A stretch of DNA of 64,000 nt from Hyphomicrobiales bacterium (GTDB lineage Bacteria > Pseudomonadota > Alphaproteobacteria > Rhizobiales > Rhizobiaceae). The notes under the pieces are model-generated. The model was given only the letters and a program-made list of their open reading frames with translations. It ran no database searches and was not told the origin of the DNA. Every line of letters starts with the position of its first letter. The stretch's first letter is position 1. The translations under genes were made by a program, and so were the position numbers. Shown piece after piece: positions 58,239-64,000 of this stretch. The stretch spans positions 70,543-134,542 of the forward strand of contig UCLB01000035.1 of the NCBI GenBank assembly GCA_900473205.1, written 5' to 3'.

Positions 58239-58987
58239 TCCCAGACCCGCAGGGAACGATAATGGCGCTCTTTCTGGCATTTTGCCGGATTGGTGCCTGT
58301 TTGATGGTGATGCCAGGATTTTCCTCGGCACGCCTTCCCATGCAGATTCGGTTGCTGACTGCCTTGGCCCTCTCTATGGCCATTTTGCCGTTATTGTGGG
58401 ACACGATCTATCCTTTGGCGCAAACCGATACGATCACCTTTCTGAAATACATCTTCTTCGAATCGCTCATCGGCGCGACATTCGGAATGATTGCTCATCT
58501 TTACGTGCTGGGCATGCAATTTGCGGCAACCGCCATCGGCATGGCCATTTCGTTTAACGGCCCGCCCGGTCAGGACGTGCTGGAAGACACATCGGAAAGC
58601 CAGCTGTCCAGCATGCTGTCCTATGGCGTTCTGCTGCTGTTGTTCATTCTCGATTTCCACCATGTGATCTTTCGCGCCATCGTGGATTCCTACGCATCCA
58701 TTCCGCTGGGTGGGGCGATGAGCGTGCAGCGCATGCTGATATCGCTGACCGATACTCTCGTCGCGTCGATGAACATCGCGCTTCGCGTGGCCAGCCCTTT
58801 CATCCTGTTCGGATTTTTGTTCAACGTCGCGGTCGGCCTTATCAACAAGCTCGCGCCGCAGATTCCGGTCTACTTCATCTCGACACCCTATGCGCTGGGC
58901 GGAGGTCTGCTGCTGCTTTATTTCGGCATAGCGGCGCTGGTAAACCAGTTTGCAAACGGGTTCTTCCGCGTTTTTGCGAATATGTGA
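58235..58987 (+). CDS. fliR: Flagellar export gate protein FliR
   Basis: 250 residues with about six membrane helices. Motifs include [20 protein letters not shown] and the C-terminal [23 protein letters not shown] region. It overlaps the flhA stop. Confidence 0.95.
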   Translation: MIPDPQGTIMALFLAFCRIGACLMVMPGFSSARLPMQIRLLTALALSMAILPLLWDTIYPLAQTDTITFLKYIFFESLIGATFGMIAHLYVLGMQFAATAIGMAISFNGPPGQDVLEDTSESQLSSMLSYGVLLLLFILDFHHVIFRAIVDSYASIPLGGAMSVQRMLISLTDTLVASMNIALRVASPFILFGFLFNVAVGLINKLAPQIPVYFISTPYALGGGLLLLYFGIAALVNQFANGFFRVFANM

Positions 58988-58995
58988 GGTAGACG

Positions 58996-59403
58996 ATGGA
59001 CCCGCACAAATCCAAGAAGCTCAGCAGGCTGGTGAAGGTCCAGGGACACATCCAGCAGATGGCCGAGAATGAGCTGGCGATCACGACGCGTGAGCGCAAC
59101 GAGCTCTCGGAAAAGATCGAGACACTCAGCGGCTATCTCAATTCGCTCGATCCGCTGCATCAGCAGATGCTCAAGCATTATGCCGTGAGGCATGACAGGC
59201 TGAAGAGCCGTGATGTGCGTCTGGAAGCCATCGAGAAGGCGCAGGAGCAGCAGGTTCTCAAAGAGACGAAAAAGGGCGAACGTCTCGAGGAAAAGCGTGA
59301 TGCCGCCCGCCAAGACGAGCAGCGCGAACGTGAAGACAACAGCATCTACGAGCTGATCGATCTGCACATGGCCCTGAAAGACACCAGCCTCCAGCAAGGT
59401 TAA
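58996..59403 (+). CDS. FliJ-like coiled-coil protein (probable flagellar)
   Basis: 135 residues, highly charged, with a long coiled coil (ELAITTRERNELSEKIETL, KKGERLEEKRDAARQDEQRE). In length and coiled-coil content it resembles the export chaperone FliJ, and it lies directly after fliR. The identification is inferred from shape and place. Confidence 0.55.
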   Translation: MDPHKSKKLSRLVKVQGHIQQMAENELAITTRERNELSEKIETLSGYLNSLDPLHQQMLKHYAVRHDRLKSRDVRLEAIEKAQEQQVLKETKKGERLEEKRDAARQDEQREREDNSIYELIDLHMALKDTSLQQG

Positions 59404-59443
59404 GCCGCTATCGTCATCCGATGAAACCGGAAAGGATGACGAC

Positions 59444-59998
59444 GTGGCCATTTCTCCTCCAAGCGATCTTGTGCTTGATGTTGTGAATGCAGCTGACCCG
59501 ATACAGGTTACGGCAGCACGAGAGAAACTGCGCTCGATCAGCGCATCCCACCAGGCATCAGTGCTGACAGCCAGCAATGCGGGCTTCGAATCGGCGATTA
59601 ACAGCATCGATACGACGGCCAGCAAGGCCGGGCTTGGGCGTATCCAGCCGCCGAAAGGCGATGAAAAAATTCCCGAAACCTATCGCAAGTTCGAAGCCAG
59701 CGTTCTGTCGACCATGCTCCAGAACATGATGCCGAAGGAAAGCGAAGAGATTTACGGCAAGGGTTCTGCCGGCGACTTCTGGAAAAGCATGATGGCCGAG
59801 CAGATGGCGGATGCCGTTTCCAAGCGCGGCGGCATCGGCATTGCCGAGCAGGTCTATTCGCAGGCGCTGCAAAAGGCACGCAATGCCGAAGCCCCAACAA
59901 AAATGAATGAAGACGACAAGAACCTTGCCCTGAGCATGGTGACGGACTTCCAGCGGCGCACCTTTTCTGTAGCCGATACGAAGAAAACTGATAGTTAA
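59444..59998 (+). CDS. flgJ: Rod-binding FlgJ-like protein
   Basis: 184 residues from a GTG with GGAAAGGA upstream. The core FEASVLSTMLQNMMPKESEE and YGKGSAGDFWKSMMAEQMAD is the FlgJ N-terminal rod-capping domain. No peptidoglycan hydrolase domain is present, as is usual in alphaproteobacteria; the separate transglycosylase gene at 31831 may supply it. Confidence 0.85.
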   Translation: MAISPPSDLVLDVVNAADPIQVTAAREKLRSISASHQASVLTASNAGFESAINSIDTTASKAGLGRIQPPKGDEKIPETYRKFEASVLSTMLQNMMPKESEEIYGKGSAGDFWKSMMAEQMADAVSKRGGIGIAEQVYSQALQKARNAEAPTKMNEDDKNLALSMVTDFQRRTFSVADTKKTDS

Positions 59999-60016
59999 GC
60001 GGAGCGCTGAGAGACA

Positions 60017-60382
60017 ATGGAAATTGTAAACAACGACTACAGAACACAGGCCATTCTCGGTCGCCTCGAAACGGTTATCGACAACGAAAACCAGCGGATC
60101 GGCAAAGACCCCGATTTCGATTTCAAGCTTTCGAACGCCCATAAGAGCCGTTGCCTGTATGAGCTCAGCATGTTGCTCCGCGACGTGGATGGCGCGCAGA
60201 TCGCTACAAACCACAAGCGTCAGATTCTCGACATCAAGGCTAAGCTCGCCATCAATACGCGTCGTGTCGAAGCCAACCTGCATGCCGTCAAGGCCGTGGT
60301 CGATCTTCTGAAGAATGCTGCAAAGCGTGCCGAAGATGACGGCACCTATTCGCTGGAACAGTTTGCAAGCGGGGCGCAATGA
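60017..60382 (+). CDS. FlgN-like hypothetical flagellar protein
   Basis: 121 residues, mostly helical, with RCLYELSMLLRDVDGAQIA and LHAVKAVVDLLKNAAKRAED. It resembles the FlgN chaperone in size and helical content and lies in a flagellar context. Family not confirmed. It overlaps the next gene by ATGA. Confidence 0.5.
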   Translation: MEIVNNDYRTQAILGRLETVIDNENQRIGKDPDFDFKLSNAHKSRCLYELSMLLRDVDGAQIATNHKRQILDIKAKLAINTRRVEANLHAVKAVVDLLKNAAKRAEDDGTYSLEQFASGAQ

Positions 60383-60912
60383 TCAAGCTGCTGGCGACAG
60401 GCATCTGGATTCTCGTCGTCACGCTCGGCGGCGTCTATGCCGCCGTGACGTTGGGAAATCACGGTGCAAATCAAGCGGCGGATGCGCCTCCGCCTCCGCA
60501 TTTCGTTCAAAGTGAAACCGTGACCCTGCCTGTGGTGGCAGATGGCAAGGTCACCGGATATTTCCTCGTACGCGCCAGCCTGCAAGTGGATGAGGATGCG
60601 CTGAAAGAAGTCCATGTCCCGGTTCCGGCCTTCCTGACGGACGAGCTTTATACGCTGCTCGTCGGCGACAAGCTGGTCAACGTCAAGGACGCGGATAAAT
60701 TCGACGTCGCGGCCTTCAAGGCGAAGATCAAGGATGGTCTGAACACCCGCCTTGAGAAGCCGCTGGTAAAAGAGGTTCTGGTCGAGCAGATGGATTTCAT
60801 TTCCAAGGAAGACATCGAAGCGAAAGACCCCAATCGCAAGCCTCAGAAAATCGTCGTCAACACCGACCCGCCGCCACCAAAACCAGCACCTGCTGCAAGT
60901 TCCGGTCACTGA
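60379..60912 (+). CDS. Membrane-anchored protein of the flagellar group
   Basis: 177 residues. One N-terminal membrane helix (LLATGIWILVVTLGGVYAAV) is followed by a periplasmic domain containing GYFLVRASLQVDEDALKEV and a Pro-rich tail. The layout is like FliL-type basal-body proteins, but a true fliL lies at 61930. Function not known. A terminator follows. Confidence 0.55.
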   Translation: MIKLLATGIWILVVTLGGVYAAVTLGNHGANQAADAPPPPHFVQSETVTLPVVADGKVTGYFLVRASLQVDEDALKEVHVPVPAFLTDELYTLLVGDKLVNVKDADKFDVAAFKAKIKDGLNTRLEKPLVKEVLVEQMDFISKEDIEAKDPNRKPQKIVVNTDPPPPKPAPAASSGH

Positions 60913-60935
60913 AGCGAAGACATCTTGATAATACC

Positions 60936-60976
60936 AAAACCGCCTGAACTGCATTTACGCCAGTTCGGGCGGTTTT
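60936..60976 (+). terminator. Terminator after the flhA-fliR group
   Basis: Stem AAAACCGCCTGAACTG/CAGTTCGGGCGGTTTT with one wobble pair and a 9-base loop, running into TTTTCTTTT. Confidence 0.9.
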
Positions 60977-61195
60977 CTTTTGCGTCTGTGTCTGGGGTGA
61001 GGGGTAGCCCGATAACGTGAAGTCACTTACGCTCGGGTAGGAGCTAGGGGTGGCCTCCTCCATGCGAGCCGCAAGGGGTGCATCGCGCTGCTCGGCGCTA
61101 GCTTCTTGATGGCAATCTAGACCGCCAGCAGTGGAATCACCTCATTTGGGTAACGCTCCACGCATAAGCCATGAGCATCGGTTAGGACGAGTGGA
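60977..61195. other. Gene-free stretch between convergent flagellar units
   Basis: 219 bases between the terminator and the fliP stop. On the minus strand, a short frame directly after the fliP stop reads VERYPNEVIPLLAV to a TAG, which may be the tail of a lost gene. I cannot identify it. This is where the fliP block meets the flhA block. Confidence 0.35.
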
Positions 61196-61933
61196 TCAGG
61201 AGAACGATCTGACGAGCGAGCCGACCAGCAGATTCCAGCCATCGATCAGCACGAAGAACAGAATCTTGAACGGCAGCGAAATCGAGGTGGGCGGTAGCAT
61301 CATCATGCCCATCGCCATGGTGATGGTCGCGACAACCATGTCGATGACCAGAAACGGCAGGATGATGAGGAAGCCGATTTCAAAACCACGACGGATTTCG
61401 GACAGCATGAAGGCCGGGATGAGGACGCGATATTGCGGCACATTGCCGTTCATCGTTTCCTGGCCCCGTTCATTCGCCAGATCCACGAAAAGCGCGAGAT
61501 CCTTTGGGCGGGTATTGTTCGTCATGAAGGCGCGGAACGGCTCTGCGGCACGCTCCACGGCTTGGGCCTCGGTGATCTGGTTTTGCAGCATCGGCTGAAT
61601 GCCGTCCTGCCAGGAGCGCTCGAAGGTGGGTGCCATGACGTAGAAGGTCATGAACATCGCCATACTTGTGAGGATCATGGTGGAGGGCGTGGTGCCCAGA
61701 CCCATGCCGGAGCGCAGAATGGAGAAGGCGATGATGAAACGAGGAAAGCTCGTTACCATGATCAGAATGCCGGGCGCGATGGACAGAACCGTCAGCAGCC
61801 CGAAGGTGCGAATGATCCACGCAGCCGCAGAACCGTCCAGCGGCAGATTGAGCAAATCTGCTGGCGACTGTTGGGCAAATGCAAGCCCCGGGGTGAGGGC
61901 TAGAACAAGCAGAAGGGCGATTTTTCGAATCAT
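61196..61933 (-). CDS. fliP: Flagellar export gate protein FliP
   Basis: 245 residues with a signal peptide (LALLLVLALTPGLAFAQ region) and four membrane helices. Family motifs: TSFPRFIIAFSILRSGMGLG and EIRRGFEIGFLIILPFLVID. It overlaps fliL at its start. In the rhizobial cluster I know, flagellin genes follow fliP; here its end faces another operon. Confidence 0.95.
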   Translation of the reverse strand: MIRKIALLLVLALTPGLAFAQQSPADLLNLPLDGSAAAWIIRTFGLLTVLSIAPGILIMVTSFPRFIIAFSILRSGMGLGTTPSTMILTSMAMFMTFYVMAPTFERSWQDGIQPMLQNQITEAQAVERAAEPFRAFMTNNTRPKDLALFVDLANERGQETMNGNVPQYRVLIPAFMLSEIRRGFEIGFLIILPFLVIDMVVATITMAMGMMMLPPTSISLPFKILFFVLIDGWNLLVGSLVRSFS

Positions 61934-62463
61934 TCGATCACAAAGGTTCTGAAGAGAACCTTGGATACGCGCCCTTTTGATCTGAGGTCAACGATTTCTC
62001 TTAGGTCATCCCTAAGATATTGAAAGCCGCGTGGGCCCTGAAGCTGCTGGAGAGAGACGGTTCTGAGATAGGCAAGCATTTCCTGATGCAAGTCCTGGGC
62101 GAGTGCCGTGTCGCCGGGACCGGAAAACTGCAGGGCCAATTCAAGCCTTATCCAGTTGTCGGTGGGGTAACCGAGGTTGGTAACGATCGGATCGAGCGTG
62201 ATCAGGCTGGGGCCTGTCCCCGCGGCGCCATGCTCACCTGCTGCCGGTGCGGCACCATGTCCGCCTTCGGCCGCTGCCGTTGCGGGCGCGTGTTCTGCCG
62301 GGCTTGGCGGTGTGGCGGCTGCGGGTGCGGACGGCACAAGCAAGGTCTTGCCGACGAAAAATCCACCGCCGAGCCCCAGTAGCGAAAGCACGGCGATAAC
62401 GCCCGCAGTCACGACAATCGACGGCTTTTTTGGTGCAGCGGGTTCGGTGGTCGTAAGGCTCAT
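61930..62463 (-). CDS. fliL: Basal-body protein FliL
   Basis: 177 residues: one membrane helix (IVVTAGVIAVLSLLGLGGG FFVG), an Ala/Pro-rich linker and the periplasmic FliL domain (ITLDPIVTNLGYPTDNWIRL, YLRDDLREIVDLRSKGRVSK). Supports stator function. The stop overlaps the fliP start. An 85-base gap separates it from flgH. Confidence 0.92.
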   Translation of the reverse strand: MSLTTTEPAAPKKPSIVVTAGVIAVLSLLGLGGGFFVGKTLLVPSAPAAATPPSPAEHAPATAAAEGGHGAAPAAGEHGAAGTGPSLITLDPIVTNLGYPTDNWIRLELALQFSGPGDTALAQDLHQEMLAYLRTVSLQQLQGPRGFQYLRDDLREIVDLRSKGRVSKVLFRTFVIE

Positions 62464-62548
62464 ATTCGTTTCTAACGTCTGTCCCGGAGAGCAGCCCGTG
62501 CGGAATGCGGCGGGCCGAATGCCTGTTTATGCTACGTTGTATGCGCCG

Positions 62549-63274
62549 TCAGATCGGGGAGAACAGGTCGACGACCTGCTGGCCCACTGGCGGCTGCTGG
62601 ATTTCGGTGATGCGGCCGCGACCGCCGTAAGAAATACGGGCTTCAGCAATCTTCTCATAAGAAATCGTGTTCTCGGAATTGACGTCCTGCGGACGCACGA
62701 TGCCGGCTACGTTGAGAATACGCACCTCGTGGTTGACGCGCACCTCCTGCGAACCGCTGATCAGCAGATTACCATTTTCCAGAATGCCGGTCACGACGGC
62801 GGCGACCAGCAACGTCAATTTTTCGGCACGGCTGATCGAGCCTTTGCCGTTGGATTCGCTGGTATTGTCGAAGCTCATGCTCGAATCCGCCTGCGGCTTC
62901 CAGCCAAGAATTTCGGCATTGGCCTTCCAGCCGGTGTCACGATTGTTTTTTCTGGTCCGGTCCGTCTCGTTGTCGAAGGTTGCCTTGTCATTGATCTGGA
63001 TGTTGACCGTCAGGATGTCACCGATGTTGAGCGCACGGGCGTCCTTGAAGAGCGCGGCCTTGCTGTCGCTCCACAGCGAGTAACCGCTGGCCGAGCGCAA
63101 TGGCTGCTTGGGGTAGGACGCCAGCTGTGGCGCCTGGCTGAACTGCAATCCGCTGCCGATCGGGCTCATGGCCGGGGCATTACCGATTTCTTTCAGCGTC
63201 TGGTTTTGTGTGATGCTGGAGCAACCAGTCAGAACACTTGCGGCAGACAGGACAAGGATGAGCGCTTTGTTCAT
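62549..63274 (-). CDS. flgH: Flagellar L-ring lipoprotein FlgH
   Basis: 241 residues with a lipoprotein signal (SAASVLTGCSS, Cys17) and the family segments YSLWSDSKAALFKDARALNI and ENGNLLISGSQEVRVNHEVR. Forms the outer-membrane ring. It is coupled to motE by overlap. Confidence 0.95.
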   Translation of the reverse strand: MNKALILVLSAASVLTGCSSITQNQTLKEIGNAPAMSPIGSGLQFSQAPQLASYPKQPLRSASGYSLWSDSKAALFKDARALNIGDILTVNIQINDKATFDNETDRTRKNNRDTGWKANAEILGWKPQADSSMSFDNTSESNGKGSISRAEKLTLLVAAVVTGILENGNLLISGSQEVRVNHEVRILNVAGIVRPQDVNSENTISYEKIAEARISYGGRGRITEIQQPPVGQQVVDLFSPI

Positions 63275-63801
63275 GACGGATCTCTTGATGTGGTTTTATC
63301 TGCAGCACTGGACATGATCGATGCGACCATGGCAGCCTTCTTGGCGTCCATTTCGGCAAGGATCAGGCCCGACTGGCGGGGAGGCAGCTTCATGATGATG
63401 GCGGCGGCAAGACCTGCATCGACCTGCTCCAGCTGTGGGGCGGCGGCATCTGCCTTCATCGTCTTGTAGACGTTGACGAGGTTGCCTTCGGCCTGCTGCA
63501 TGAAATCATTGCGGCGCTTCAGCCAGTCCTCATATTCGGCTTTTCGTGCTTCCATGACGGCGATGCGGTTATCGACATCCTGTTGCAGATTTTCGAGTTC
63601 CTGCTTCTGCATGAGGTAGCGCTGGTCGCGCGCCTGATCGATGATGTTGGTGCAATATTGCTGGATCTCCTGGCCACTCGTGTCGCCGGATGTCACGCGC
63701 AACTGCTCCTGCGCCCTTGCGGAAGGCAGGGCGGCAACCATGACGAACACGGCAATCAGCGTGCGACGGGGCGTGAAGAGGTCGGTAAGCTTAGCCATCA
63801 T
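63271..63801 (-). CDS. motE: MotE, chaperone of MotC
   Basis: 176 residues with a signal peptide, a central coiled coil (MQKQELENLQQDVDNRIAVM) and a C-terminal MgtE-N-like segment (PPRQSGLILAEMDAKKAAMV). In rhizobia MotE is needed for MotC stability in the periplasm. Two ATG codons are possible starts; both overlap the flgI stop. Confidence 0.9.
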   Translation of the reverse strand: MMAKLTDLFTPRRTLIAVFVMVAALPSARAQEQLRVTSGDTSGQEIQQYCTNIIDQARDQRYLMQKQELENLQQDVDNRIAVMEARKAEYEDWLKRRNDFMQQAEGNLVNVYKTMKADAAAPQLEQVDAGLAAAIIMKLPPRQSGLILAEMDAKKAAMVASIMSSAADKTTSRDPS

Positions 63802-64000
63802 TGCAACACCAGTTCTGCTTGCAGCGCGCCGGCTGACTTTATGCCCTGAAGAATGGAGATGATGCCATCGGGCTTTACGCCGATATTGTTCAGCCCGGCG
63901 ACCAGTGAGCGCAGGTTCGGTCCTTCGAGTATGGCGACGGGCCCGCCCTTGTCGATAACGGAAATGTCCGTCTGCGGCTGGACGGCGGTCTGGCCACGGC
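63798..64000 (-). CDS. flgI: Flagellar P-ring protein FlgI (5' end outside window)
   Basis: Only the C-terminal ~67 residues are present: GQTAVQPQTDISVIDKGGPV, then ILEGPNLRSLVAGLNNIGVK and an end ALQAELVLQ. These match the end of FlgI. The TGA overlaps the motE start. Confidence 0.93.
   Translation of the reverse strand, partial: RGQTAVQPQTDISVIDKGGPVAILEGPNLRSLVAGLNNIGVKPDGIISILQGIKSAGALQAELVLQ

Noticed and set aside
62177..63469. 430-codon plus-strand open frame opposite fliL and flgH.
   Set aside because: GC-rich antisense frame; fliL, flgH and motE are all well supported on the minus strand.

Overview
The window looks like a piece of the main chromosome of an alphaproteobacterium of the Agrobacterium/Rhizobium group. 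The evidence is a rhizobial motility regulon (cheA-cheR-cheB-cheY2-cheD-cheT, visN/visR, motB-motC-motD, rem, flaF/flbT, motE, several tandem flagellin genes) next to rhizobial-type housekeeping genes (murA, hisD, infA, maf, yacG). cheA is followed directly by cheR with no cheW between them, which is the order I know from Agrobacterium rather than Sinorhizobium. I assign the organism to that group and no further.

Layout. 1-5.6 kb: the 3' part of the chemotaxis operon, closed by a terminator after cheT. 5.7-16.6 kb: an unusual block between cheT and fliF holding a GT41 (OGT/SPINDLY-type) glycosyltransferase, a UDP-galactopyranose mutase and a 2389-residue protein made of 298 consecutive octapeptide repeats. 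16.6-20.2 kb: fliF and the master regulators visN and visR. 20.2-22.2 kb: a second GT41 glycosyltransferase on the minus strand. 22.5-27.1 kb: four flagellin genes in tandem with related leaders. 27.2-39.1 kb: a FliH-like gene, motB, motC, motD, a lytic transglycosylase gene, rem, flgE, flgK, flgL, flaF, flbT, flgD and fliQ.

39.24-47.50 kb: an 8.2 kb integrated element bounded by 49-bp direct repeats. The right repeat is the 3' part of an intact tRNA-Thr(GGT). The element carries an integrase with overlapping small genes, two divergent Arc-like repressors around three operator-like palindromes, a two-gene cargo (cytosolic protein plus four-helix membrane protein) set between an intact and a frameshifted copy of the same HTH gene, a PemK/MazF-like gene with a small partner, and prophage debris (tape-measure fragment, phosphoesterase fragment, dNMP kinase).

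47.7-53.6 kb: housekeeping genes (murA, DUF2948, hisD, UPF0262, low-molecular-weight phosphatase, infA, maf, yacG). 53.7-55.9 kb: a minus-strand protein of repeated DUF1217 modules. 56.1-60.9 kb: flhA, fliR, and four small genes that are probably flagellar. 61.2-64.0 kb: fliP, fliL, flgH, motE and flgI on the minus strand, running off the end.

How the genes fit together. VisN/VisR switch on Rem, which drives flagellar and motility genes. FliF, FlhA, FliP, FliQ and FliR form the basal body and export gate. FlgH, FlgI, FlgE, FlgK, FlgL and FlgD build rings, hook and junction. MotB, MotC and MotE serve the stator, FlaF and FlbT control flagellin production, and the Che proteins control rotation. 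The two GT41 enzymes are candidates for Ser/Thr glycosylation of flagellin and/or the giant Ser/Thr-rich repeat protein. The order differs from the compact rhizobial flagellar cluster I know: fliQ is separated from flhA-fliR, and the fliP-flgI block lies inverted downstream instead of just before the flagellins.
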